Shown piece after piece: positions 1-10,760 of a stretch of 64,000 nt of DNA (its first letter is position 1; each line of letters begins with the position of its first letter). Made by a program: the position numbers and the translations under genes. The stretch spans positions 2,728,001 through 2,792,000 of the forward strand of contig JAGMVK010000006.1 of assembly GCA_020747065.1 (NCBI GenBank), written 5' to 3'. A model generated the notes under the pieces. It saw only the letters and a program-made list of their open reading frames with translations. It was not told where the DNA came from and did not search any database. The stretch is from Cadophora sp. MPI-SDFR-AT-0126 (Eukaryota; Ascomycota; Leotiomycetes; Helotiales; Ploettnerulaceae).

Positions 1-1180
1 ATCCTTCTCAACCAGCCTGGACTTCAAAGGTGATGGTGTCAACAAAACGTCTCGGCCAACCAGTTCAGCCACGCGCGCAACCCAACCAATCACTACTCTC
101 GTATTTCTTCCCTCCCAGTGATACGGTTCGAAATAAGCAATAATTTGATTGACATTCACCGGGTGGGGGGTGATGGAGGGAAGTGAGTTGGGTCAACGGG
201 AGAGGTGGAGAATCTTAAGTGGACTCGAGGCAGATGCAGGGGTCGCAGTTGTGACTCCTGTGAAAGTGTGGAAGACTAACCGCTGAGTATCTTCGCCGTG
301 ACAAGCAAGTTTGCGGGTCTGCTTTTTTTTACTCCTCGTGCTCTTAAAGAGTAAGAGGGGGGTTCTTTCCCCTTCTTTGTTAGAATAATAGTGCTCTCAC
401 CCTTCTTGCATCTATCTGCTTCGAAGTAATTTATAAAACAGCTTTAGTCATTCGAGGGCTTTTTGCGCAAATTCTATGAAGTTTGACAGAGTGCGGGTCC
501 GTGTTCAGTGAATTAATTACCTTCGCCTGTGACTTTACTGCGAGTCAACTTTGGCGGAGATTGTAATCCCCGCTCTAGAACGAAGAAGGCGAGTATCTAA
601 GAACGATTAATATCTAGAAACCTCGGGGGAGGGTGAGATGTGATTAGGCGTAATCATTTGCGAGCAGAGAGATCAGTCCTCAGGAGCAGGTAACGACACT
701 TCACGAGATCGCACGACTTCGGATGGGCATACGAGGATCAGTGGTTGGCAAGCAAGGGTTGAAATTCAGACTCTTTATCGACATCCAAAACAGTGATAGC
801 ATTTGGTACTATCCTCGTACTTTGATGGGGTATATTGGTTCCTTCCACAAGTCACGTAGACATACATTACTCGTAGCTTTCTCCCCCGATTGACGACTTG
901 AAGTCCTGCGACAAAAGAGGCCGCTGGGCGGAGTGGAGAGCAAGAGAACCGACATGTGGAGAAAATCGAGCAGTAAATAGACGTGGAAGTAGATACTTCG
1001 TACTTGTTAGAACAGTCAAAGGTTTGGTTGGAGTCTGTGCGCTATTCTGTCTGCTGTTGGTAGAACAGGTGGGGCATTACGCAGTCTACGTCACTGTAAA
1101 ATATTCTTACAGTTCCCCAACCATCAACAACTTTACTTTATTTTCAACTTGCCTCCTAACCATCAATACCACCCACAACA
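1..1180. other. Intergenic, left edge
   Basis: No coding segment with convincing family features was found on either strand. The last few hundred bases, including a pyrimidine-rich stretch just before position 1181, are presumably promoter and 5' leader of the gene starting there. Open frames in this stretch begin at non-ATG codons and resemble nothing known. Confidence 0.5.
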
Positions 1181-2242
1181 ATGCCCTCACCAGACGAAAT
1201 ATTGGCCAATTGGCAAGGCTTGATCGACAATGACTTCTCCAAGACCATTACCGACACATTTGACCTCCCAGATCAAGACAATTATGTCTACAGAGCCGAA
1301 GTCTTCGCGATGACATTACACCAGATCCAGGAACAGATTGATACTGGCAAACTGAAATACAGATATCAATCCCATGGAAAGCAAATTCAGGTAAGTTCTG
1401 TAACGATGTGTCTCAACAGCGATTAACTAACTCAGGTCTCCCCCGCAGACATAACCGCGTACACCACCATCTTCTCCTCCACGACCGACACCCCCAAAGC
1501 CCTCACAGCCTTCCTATCGAACGCAAAGAAAGGATCTCCTCGAGAAACAGTCGCCAAGTATCTCCAGTCCCGACGAATATGTCCTTTCAAGATCCCGAAG
1601 TCAAAAACGCACATCGATCCTTACTACGACATATGGGCATTCTCATGCCAGGAGACTGCATTCCTTGGACCACTGCCTGATCCCTCGTATACGCATCCCG
1701 CCAACGCAAAACACACACATCCCATCCTGCCAGCCTTCTACCACCATTTCGGATGCGTAGTCCCGAGCTACGAAGCCCTGTACATCATATCCCAACTCGT
1801 CGCAGAATCCAGCGCAGAAGGAGTAATCGACATGGCGAGCGGGAATGGCTACTGGACGTACATGCTACGACGTATGAAACTCTCCGTCACAGCTGTAGAC
1901 AACATGGCGAGTGAGTACCGCACTCTGTGGATCGACGATACCGTCAAGGCAGACGGCATGGAATACCTCAAGAAGAACGGTGGTGGGAAAGGGAGGGTTT
2001 TGCTGATGGTTTATATGGTCACTGCGGGGACTTTTACGAAGAGAGTGCTGCAGGCGTACCGAGGAGATACGATCGTTGTTGTTGGGACGCAGAATGCGAA
2101 TCGATATACTGGCTTTGCGGATTGTACGACTGAGGAGTACTTTGAGAGGGAGATGCCTGGTTGGGACTTGGTTTGCAAGATCGCGATGCCGAGCTTTGCT
2201 GGGAAGGATGAGGGGATGTTTGTGTGGAAGAGGAAACCATGA
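1181..2242 (+). CDS. SAM-dependent methyltransferase-like hypothetical protein
   Basis: Two-exon gene, 1181-1390 and 1436-2242, giving 338 aa. The 45-bp intron starts GTAAGT, has an actaac branch-like site and ends CTCAG; splicing keeps phase 0. The best recognisable element is around residue 205, VIDMASGNGYW, which resembles the glycine-rich motif I of class I SAM methyltransferases, followed about 20 residues later by an acidic strand end (AVDN) as expected for motif II. The N-terminal 190 residues match nothing I recognise. The protein has no signal peptide or membrane segment and is probably cytosolic. The substrate is unknown. The methyltransferase assignment is inferred from the fold motif only; a Rossmann-like protein without activity is possible. 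Confidence 0.7.
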
Positions 2243-2713
2243 GCCAACATCAAACAATCTCAAACGTACGCTTTGTTTTGGTTTGGGTTGACTATTTGGA
2301 CCCATAGACAACAAGGCGAAGCATGGTCTCCTATCAATTCAATGCCGCCTCGGAGACTTTCAACTTGCTGCAACCTGAATGTAGCCCTTTAAGCAACTCC
2401 GCTTCTCGCAAAAATTCGGGCCTAGTCAATGAAAGTACAATCCTCCACGCCATTCCATCCCCTCCCAGGTATCGACTGGGGTCCCGGAGACATTTCGGAA
2501 ACATTCTCGGAAAAGTCCTTGCCCAGCCCCAAAATCCCCCAAAAGTTCCCTCGAAACATCCACCGGACTCCTCAGAGGTCTATATCCCACGGCATTACCT
2601 AACACATTCTTCGATTCCAACAGGCAAACGACTCCGTCATCCATATCACCTGGCTCCATCGACATCGGGTGATACATGATACTCGCGCGACTCCCCTTAT
2701 TCGATTTCCAACC

Positions 2714-3070
2714 ATGATTTTCACACCCCACACTCTCCTCGGAGCTCTGGACAGAAGACGCGTTCTCATTTGCCTCCACGAAAAGGACCTCCTCCCATTA
2801 AGAACCTCACAATATCTCCACCTCCACCTGCCACTTCATCCCCCAATCCAAACACCAACACGCATCAGCACTCAAAATCCCCACCCAAGACGCACCCTCC
2901 CGTGCCTCACCACGCCGGACGAAGCAACATTTCACGACTCCCTCGCCATAATCTCCCACCTCGAACGCCTCTGCGATGCCTCCCAATCCTCATCCTCGCC
3001 CACCTCGGTTCGAGAAACTCATAACCAACCCAAGATTTCAGTGTTGCCCATTTGCAGGACGCTGAACTGA
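2714..3070 (+). pseudogene. Possible glutathione S-transferase N-domain fragment
   Basis: An open frame reads like the thioredoxin-fold half of a GST: RVLICLHEKDL near the start (a beta-strand followed by a helix) and, about 60 residues later, TLPCLTTPDEATFHDSLAII followed by HLERL. This fits the GST pattern of a cis-Pro strand followed by the D/ES-x-AI helix. No C-terminal helical GST domain follows: the frame ends 3 bp before the 3' end of the convergent NLR gene. It is probably a truncated relic. The 470 bp before it (2243-2713) contain the 3' flank of the upstream gene and nothing else I recognise. Confidence 0.3.
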
Positions 3071-3073
3071 CAA

Positions 3074-6072
3074 TCAAACATCCTCTTGCTCAGATTCCTC
3101 TTGCTCAGATTCTTCTTGCTCAGCCTTCCATGCATTTAAATCCTTGGAGGATGAGATAAAATCTGGATGATTCAGTCCTAGGACACGTTTCTGAACTCGT
3201 ACGCAATCTTCCATAAGCCTCACAGCTTCAACCTTTTTGCCGATTTCCTTCCACGTGAACGCCAAGTTGTTCATAATGATCAGCGTGTCTGGATGATCAA
3301 CGCCGAGCTTTATCTTGCGAGACTCTAACACTTGTATCTCTAGGGCTTCTGCATCATCCCACCGGCCTTGGGTCCAGTACGTGAATGCTAAGTTGGCTAT
3401 AGTTTTCAGTGTATCTGGGTGGTCCAGTCCTGGCCTCGTCTTGCTCGTCTCCATGACTTGTACGTCCAGCTTTTCAGCATCATCCCACCGGCCTTGGTTC
3501 CAGTATGTCGATGCTAAGTTGCCCATACTTATTAGTGTGTCTGGATGGTCAACTCCAAGCTTTATCTTGCGAGTATCTAGCACTTGTATCTCTAGTGCTT
3601 CTGCATCATCCCACCGGCCTTGATTACAGTATGTCGATGCTAAGTTGCCCATACTTATTAGCGTGTCTGGATGGTCGGCACCTAGATTCGTCTTCCTCGT
3701 CTCCATAACTTGTACGCCCAGCTTTTCAGCATCATCCCACCGGCCTTGGTTCCAGTATGTCGATGCTAAGTTGCCCATACTTATTAGTGTGTCTGGATGG
3801 TCAACTCCAAGCTTTATCTTGCGAGTCTCTAGCACTTGTATCTCTAGTGCTTCTGCATCATCCCACCGGCCTTGATTACAGTATGTCGATGCTAAGTTGC
3901 CCATACTTATTAGCGTGTCTGGATGGTCAGCTCCAAGTTCCCTCTTCTCGATTTCAAACCCTTCAGCAAATGCAGCCTCAGCCTCATACCATCGTCCGTC
4001 TTCAAAAAGACAATTTGCATATCTCCATAAGAGGCGCATCCTACTCTGCTGACCCTTTCCCACTAGCTGAGAACCAAGTATGTAACGAGCGTGTGGTAGA
4101 TATGCTCTCCAGATACTTCGGTTATTGTGGTCGTCGTCCGGAAACACGTCTTCTAAACGCTCGATCGCAATCTCCGTCCAGTGAGCCAGCAGCTGTTCAT
4201 TTTGAAGCCAGTTCCGCGTTGCTAGATGTACCAACCGATGAAGATCCAATGCCTTGTCTGTGGACCGTTTACTGACAAAAGAGTAAGCATCGAGCGTCCC
4301 AAGCGCCTCCAGTTCCATCTTGCACGATGGACCTGGTGGAAGCAGCGATTCTGGAACATCCTTTGGATCGATGCAACACATAAATGACAAGTATTTGGCT
4401 GCGAGCGGATCACGTTGACGGATTTGCTGGAACGAGACAAGCCATGTCGTAGCCACCGGGTTCTTCACGCTGTTGTATCTTCCGTGATCCTCGAATTCCT
4501 CACTGAGCAGCTCGATGACTTCTTCTTCTTGTTCTGCCAGGAGTGACAGATAATCTGCGAATCTGATCCCGTTCTCGTTGATATATGCTGCGGCTTGAAC
4601 GATTGCAAGGGGCAAATACGTGAGCTCTTGAAGAAGAGTTTTCGTTTCCAAAGTATCATTAACGAGACCTGGATCAATCAAACACTTCTGCAGCATCTGC
4701 ATAGCCATCTCTTCGCCCATCTCCGTCAAGTGTACTACATTTTGTTGTGCAAGCTTGACGGCTGTCTTCCTATCACGCGAGGTAAACAAGATGCTCCCAC
4801 GTGTGCTCCTTGGTAGATAGTCGATTAACCGGTCGGATCCTGGCTCTGGCCCATCTTTACCGGTCCACATGTTGAAATCATCGGCATTATCGAAAATCAA
4901 GAGCCACTGGCCGGTGCTTTCTTTGCTCAGATAAGCTTTGACGACTCCTTTTATATCCGCCTTGACATCCTCACAACCGGCCACGCCGAGCTGGCGGGCG
5001 ACATCCAAGTATGCTTGATGTAGACTTTCTGTATTGGTCGCCGGGATCCAGATGACCGAGCAGTTGGGATGCTTGTCTCGGGCTTGGTAGGCAAGCTCGA
5101 GCGCCAGCTGGGTCTTTCCAACGCCCCCGAGTCCAATGATGGCTATTCTTGTACTTCCGGCCGAAAAGAGTTTCTCTTCGATTTCAGCGAGCTGTACCTG
5201 GCGACCGGTAAAGCGACTATTTCTTTCGAATGGTACGATGAATGGGACTTCCTTGCCTTTGAAGAAAACTTAGTAGGTCGAGACCACGTAAGATATGCCA
5301 TACCTGTTCCGTCTTTCAATGCATTCCGATCCTTCGAAAATTCCCCAATGGTCATTTCAAGACGCTTCAGCGCAGCTGTCATCCCTTCACCGTAGATAGG
5401 CGACAAAGAAACCCCGCAAAGACCTAACAAACAATACACGAGATCTTCCTCTTCTGATGTTTGGCGCTGCGAAACCCAACTCCGTCGCTCACTAAGGCTG
5501 AAATCCGACAAAATATCTCCTCTCAAGGCTCGAGTAGGAATTCTGGTAACCTCGTGAATCATCGATTCGAGGGAAGCTTTATCGCCTAGCAGCTTTCCCT
5601 CCTTCGAATAGAATTCGACAATAGTCGGAGCAATCAATTCTTGGAGTGTCCAGCCCCTGGTAAACCATCTACTACCTCGGAAAGCTTCCTTCCATCCATT
5701 CTGATTAGTCCGAATAGCTGCTTCATCACCAGATTCTGATACATCTTCGAGATACACGTAGCATTTCTTTGCATTCCGATACCAACGGAACATGGAATTG
5801 ATCGCAGTCGTCAGTTCGGTGGAGTCCGACTTGTTAATACAGCACGTGTCGACCCAGCAGTATAGGTAGCCATCTGTAGCAGCCTGCTCGACGCAAAACT
5901 TGATCTTGTCGTAACCACTCTTACCCTTCCCGGTACCAGTGACGAGTTCCTGATAGGTGACTTCTTGTCCCTTTATCCAGGTATGCGAAAGTATGGCATA
6001 GGGCAAGTCGTTGTGGGTTTTAGCGTCGACCAGGCTGTACTCGTTCGGCCCACCAGCCTTTAACAAACGCAT
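3074..6072 (-). CDS. HET / NB-ARC / TPR NLR-type incompatibility receptor
   Basis: Two exons, 6072-5304 and 5256-3074, joined across a 47-bp intron (GTATGG donor, CTACTAA branch, CAAAG acceptor, phase 1), give 983 aa. The N-terminal HET domain (about 1-190) has AILSHTW, WVDTCCINK and RGWTLQELIAP. The NB-ARC follows, with Walker A GLGGVGKT at about 298-305 and Walker B-like WLLIFDNADD near 374-383. From about residue 700 come at least six 42-residue tetratricopeptide repeats of the kinesin-light-chain type (DHPDTLISMGNLAST..), then an acidic tail repeating EQEES. This is the architecture of fungal NLRs, in which the repeat domain senses a ligand and the NB-ARC oligomerises to trigger HET-driven incompatibility or cell death. 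It is a single gene with no operon-like neighbour. The recent repeat duplications are listed separately. The ligand is unknown. Confidence 0.93.
3081..3123 (-). repeat. 15-bp microsatellite encoding acidic EQEES repeats
   Basis: Three tandem copies of tcctcttgctcagat, the third partly diverged, lie at the end of the NLR reading frame and encode a Glu/Gln/Ser-rich tail. Being in frame, copy-number changes would alter tail length without disrupting the gene. Confidence 0.85.
3445..3934 (-). repeat. 252-bp two-TPR tandem duplication inside the NLR gene
   Basis: About 240 bp at 3445-3682 recurs at 3697-3934, offset by exactly 252 bp, with only about three or four mismatches that I can count. The unit encodes two alternating TPR types, one ending in AEALEIQV and the other in AEKLGVQV or AEKLDVQV, so the array is an A-B-A-B higher-order repeat. 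Flanking TPR units are more diverged. This shows a recent unequal exchange or gene-conversion event. Confidence 0.9.
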
Positions 6073-7291
6073 GATGGATGTCGCAGGTTGCAGGTTGAAG
6101 ATTTCCAGATTGGAGCGAAGTGAGCAAGTAAACAGAGATGAGAGATGAGAGATGCGGCGAGTTGTGTAAATGAATGAGGTGTAGGTGGATGGAATTCAAG
6201 GAGCTAAGCGCCCACCTGAAGGACGAGGCTGAGCTGAGCTCACGTGGATCGCCAAATGCATGAGAGAAGTTGAGAGGAGAAAATGCGAACACAAGGTCCT
6301 TCACAAAATTGATGTGCTTTGTAAAGCAGAGATAGACGCAGGAACCTACTTGCATCTCCTTGAACAGAAGAATGACTATACATCCACGGTCGAGTATCTG
6401 TTACGTTTTCGAGAGCTAATGTATGCCATCAGTCTGGTACAATACTGACTAAATTTTCCTGTTCCCCGAGGCGACGATAATGCCTCAGCACGAACTTTCA
6501 GTATGAATTAACTCGAATATGATTAACGTCCAGCTACGAATTTCCGAGCAACATCCTTCAAGGCGCCGCGAGAAACGGGACGAGGAGGAACTTGCATTTG
6601 AAGAGCTGGATGATAAGCTTCATCAGGCTGTCTGTAGCATTTCAACTGGCCTATGTCGGCGATAATGAGCCTGACGAATTGATACTCCGCTACGCGGCCA
6701 TACAGCTAATTTGCTGGAGGCTACCACAATCCTGATCATACCATCGCTATCATCACTGTTCATGTAGAGACGAAAATTGGATGGCTTGCCTTAGATCCTG
6801 CGCTCTGCTATTCCAGAAATACTATGACGAAAATTTCAAGCCACTATTTGCTGATATTTCAACGCTTTGCGCAGATCTAGCCGCATAGATTTTGGTATGA
6901 AAACGTCTTTGGAGGGTTTGCAAAGGCGACAAGATATAGGAAAGGGAGGTCATGCAAGAAGTTAGGGAAGTGGTAAATCTCCAAAAAATGAATGGGAATG
7001 TGAGGAGGGTTACTGGGAGACATGCTTGGGATTTGTGTAGGGGAGTTTGTGAGCGTTTGTAGATAACTGAGGAGGGTTTGGCTACTGCTTCGTTGAGGGA
7101 ACCGGAGTGATACGTGGATTATTCGTCCTCTTGGAAGGATATTTCCTCCTTGCCAAATACCAAATGATGTCGCTATAGGACTATATTGTGTAGTCACAAA
7201 AACCTTCAGGAACCAAAGTCACACTATTTTAATAAGCATGGATGAGTCAGTTCGGAGAGCGAGCACTCCTTGAAATAACCCAACAAGAAAG
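6073..7291. other. Intergenic between NLR and BTB genes
   Basis: About 100 bp next to 6072 should be the NLR leader. The rest contains scattered short open frames on both strands with no recognisable family signature. The stretch 6480-6880 has a mixed, codon-like texture and could be an old gene relic, but I cannot name it. Confidence 0.4.
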
Positions 7292-8248
7292 TCAGCCAAT
7301 CCGCTTCACCAACATCTGAACAAGATTCTGCGCAAGTTGGCCCCCCTCCTCAACCAACGACAGGAACTCGGAACAGTGGACGAGACTTTCCACCTCGCAC
7401 GTCGCATACAGCATCACCAATGATCTCAAATCATCCACGGCACCAACGCGATCCGGTGTGTGGTCATTGGAGAAAGTATATCGTAGCAGCTCGACGACGT
7501 CGGGTCGCCGGACCGTATATAGTGTGAATGATGTCAATGTTTTGTGAAGCTTGGATAGAGCGAGGGTTTTCAGGACATCAATGCCCCATTGCTCTGCAAA
7601 GACGTAGAGCTGTGCATGGCCTAGGAAGACTGGAGTGTAATCCTCCGTGGGATCAGAGTTCTGACGAACTTCGCATCGCGCAGTTGAGTCAGCACGGCTT
7701 GTTTCCGTCTCGTAGACCAGGTTGTCGAGTTTTCGTCGCATAAGGATACTCTTTGAGACTTTGTTCTTTTTCAGCTTTCTGACCGGTTGTCCCCTGCTGG
7801 GAATGTCCTCGGCTGGCTCTGGCTCTGGCTCTCGCGCCGCCGGCACCTCCACTGGCTCCGGCTCTGGCTCCGGCGATTCCACCACTGGCTCTGGCTCCAC
7901 AACTGGCAGATCACTATCCGATGTACATGGAAGCTCGGTAGTCGGTATGTGAGTGAATTCCGGGGTAGTGTAGTCTCCAGTATAAGCGAATTGACAGAAC
8001 CGCATAAAAGTATCTTCTTCGATATCCTTGATGGTTGCCTTCCCCTCAGAGGCTTCTCCCATAGATCCGTTGATGAGGGTATCGAGCGCCTTCGATTGTT
8101 TGGCAATAATAGCCGCATGGACTGTGAACGCTGCTTGATTCTCGCCGACGATGAATGTGAATTGTTTCGATCTGAAAACACTAGCCCACAAATTAAGCTT
8201 CGGGTCACGGAGGAAGTTGGAGGCTCACTCCACATCTAATGCCGCCAT
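7292..8248 (-). CDS. BTB/POZ domain protein
   Basis: The BTB fold is read from FTFIVGENQAAFTVHAAII, followed by a KALDTLI helix and an EEDTFMRFCQFAYTGDY segment, the usual BTB core around residues 5-75. A Pro-Glu-rich low-complexity spacer (PEPEPEPVE type) follows. The C-terminal half, with AQLYVFAEQWGIDVLKTLALSKL, is the BACK-like helical region typical of fungal BTB proteins, which act as protein-interaction modules. The first ATG (8246-8248) is followed in frame by TGA after seven codons. This is best explained by an intron starting GTGAGC at 8228; two acceptors (CTAG ending at 8181 and TTTTCAG ending at 8172) both restore the frame and give 302 or 299 aa. The partner is unknown. Confidence 0.8.
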
Positions 8249-9495
8249 TGTGAAACCAGAGTACTCAGATGCTGTATTTTGAAGGCCTGAAGGATGATCT
8301 CAGGGGGGGTGTACTGCGTCGCAAGTGTCTAATCTTGAATTGTGTTTGCTCTATACACAGCCCCTACAAAAGAGGACGAGTCAGCGAGACTTTTAGATAC
8401 ATGTCGATACGCGGAGGAATTAGGTACGCACCGTTGCTTATGCGCTGGCCAACCCTTTCTGTCGGTATAGTACCGAGTATAAGCTAAGAATCAAACGTGA
8501 TATATCGATTTTTATATATAAAAATATATATATGAAGCTTAATAATTTTGAAAATCTATATATTTCTAAGAGGGAGCGGGAGATACTAGACTATATACTA
8601 CCCTGAAACACTGCCGAATCGCCTCCGGAAGCAGTCCTAACCCCCTGTTCTAGCTGAGACACGCCTTGCATGGGCCTGCGGACCAACACTTTCGGTTGGT
8701 CAGGAGCATCAAAGGCCCACCGAGAGAGACTTCACGGACGATAAAAAGCCTCTCACATGATGCGGCCGCTGTGTAACAAAGCAATGTGAGCTTGCGCAAG
8801 GAAGGATATAGTGATCGAGGGATATCAGAAGAGGAAATAGCCATTATGCTACTTATGCAATGGATAGCATTCCACCAACCGGTCAATCAATCCTGATATC
8901 ACTTTGAAATGAAATTCGGAGACGTAGTATCTCCTATCTACATCCTACATTCCCATCGTTTCGTTACCTTGTCGTCTGGCTGAGAATCATGTTCTACCCA
9001 TAATCACAACCCAATTGGAAAGGGATTCACAACCGTGCTCGGGTCAAAGCCCAGAAGATTTGCATCGTAGGAATATTAATATCAGGTCCAGGCATTCTAC
9101 CTTCTCTAGCCCCGTGCCCAGCTCGTCCGAACTGCATCCTGATACGTACAGTCCTCTCGCGCCTCCCTCCTTCTCCATCGCACTTCTCCACACCTAGTCC
9201 AGCAACGCCAAAACGCCTCGTCTGGTCATACATCGTCCATAACGTACAGAACCCAAACCGGGATCAAAAACCCTGGTAGCCAAGCCAAGCTCAATGCCAA
9301 TCAAAATATACCGCCTCTTTAACGCCGTCCGCTCAAATGCTCACACAATCATGGTTGTTCTGTCCGTAGATGCCATATTGATCCGGATGCGGATCTGGAT
9401 TCCTCGAATCGGTCGATTAGTCGATTCTGGAACGATCTGCTTCGAACGTCCCCACCATTTTGTTGTTGTTTTCGTCCTCAAAACCTCGATGCGAC
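8249..9495. other. Intergenic with small AT-rich island
   Basis: Positions about 8500-8575 form a very AT-rich patch (tatatataaaaatatatatat and similar) that interrupts otherwise balanced DNA and could be a short RIP-degraded repeat relic. No coding family is recognisable from there to the stop codon of the next minus-strand gene at 9496. Confidence 0.4.
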
Positions 9496-10760
9496 TCAGA
9501 TATGGCATCGATCATAACTCGTGTACCCGTTCCCATCCGTCCAATCCGTCAGCCTCTCCAAAACCAACGGCCCAATTCCCCTATTCGTCTTCGCAAATAC
9601 TGTATCATACGGATGTAAATCCATCCCGTAATACCTCTCATGCACCAGCACATCCCCGTTCTCCTTACAAGTCTCCTGATAATTCTCACTACTGTGGAAC
9701 GCAAACATCATAGCATCAACTTTGTACCCCGCTGCCTGGATCAAACCGGTCGCATACACTTCGATGGCTACAGCGTCCCAGTATTCGTGCGGGCAGGAGT
9801 TGATGCCTGGTGCTGTCATGGCGGGGACGGGCGTTACGGGATCGAGTACGTAGGGGCCAAGGATTTCTTTGTACTTCTTTACGAGGTCCGCGGACGGAAA
9901 GAGGAGGATCTCGATGGTTGTGCGGTCGTAGGCCCAGATCATGGATTGGATGTGATTTCGGATATTGCAGTTCATGGTCATTCCCACAAGCTATTTTGTC
10001 AGCGCATTTCCTCTTCAAAAAGAGAACCCGGAAACGTACCTTTGTATCTTCCGTGATCTTGCTCAAATACATATCACTCCAGCATCCCTGCGACCAGTAC
10101 GGCAGGAACGGACCCCGAATACTAGCATTCATAGTGATATACCGCTTGTACTTCTTATACAGGTCGTTCGTCGTCAAAACCTCCGCAAAGGCCCCCAAGT
10201 CATAGCACTTGTTCTCGCGATGTATCGATCTAATATTCCCCGCTTCCGGCAGTAATTTATCGGCATCCGTGTCTCCATTGAAGATAAATAGAAAGTCTGC
10301 AGCATTGTGTAGCGCATGCTTAATGTAGAACTGTAGATTCTTGCGCGCGAGCTCCGTCTCGAAATATGCGTAGAGGATCAGTGGTCGCTCAGAGACATAG
10401 TCGCTCTGGTTGGCGTGCAATGCTTGGTCTTCGAAGGCGGGATATTTGGGAGGTGAGAACTTTGCGATGGGGATGGGTCCGATGTTTTTGTCTGGTTGTC
10501 CGAGGTGGTCTAGTGGGTGGTCCTGTGTGAGAGGTGTCAGTTGGTTTCTGCTCGTCTGATCTGTTCCTAGCTGTCGCAGGGTGTCGATCGTAGTTCGTGC
10601 CGCGAGCGTATGACGACGGGACGGAACTTACATCTAGGGAGATTGTGAATGGCTTCAGATTTACTCCTAGGGACACCAGCGACCAGATCAGGAAGAGTGC
10701 GCAGAGCGCTCCTATCCATGGTAATCGCGCCCTTGTCTGGTTGTTGGAGAGGAGCATCAT
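9496..10760 (-). CDS. Type II membrane protein, putative RgpF-like glycosyltransferase
   Basis: Three exons, 10760-10632, 10522-10040 and 9990-9496, encode 368 aa with introns of 109 and 49 bp, both in phase 0. The first exon encodes a short cytosolic N-terminus and one hydrophobic segment (ALCALFLIWSLVSLGV, residues about 18-33), so the catalytic part probably faces the Golgi or ER lumen. The globular part has LFIFNGDTDAD, ENKCYDLGAF and YKRYITMNASIRGPF. The order (a nucleotide-binding-like strand, N-x-x-Y-D-x-G, then N-[AD]-S-I-R-GP) resembles the rhamnan-synthesis protein F group of glycosyltransferases. The donor and acceptor sugars are unknown, and the assignment rests on motif resemblance. 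Confidence 0.7.

Noticed and set aside
3315..3875. Plus-strand repetitive frames opposite the TPR array
   Set aside because: They mirror the TPR repeats of the minus-strand NLR gene and show no family signature.
8225..8227. In-frame TGA after seven codons of the BTB gene as evidence of a pseudogene
   Set aside because: The TGA lies within a good GTGAGC intron donor, and removing a 48-57-bp intron restores a normal BTB start.
7700..8240. Plus-strand frames rich in Ser/Gly and Trp/Leu opposite the BTB gene
   Set aside because: They are reflections of the Pro-Glu-rich spacer on the minus strand and have no independent features.
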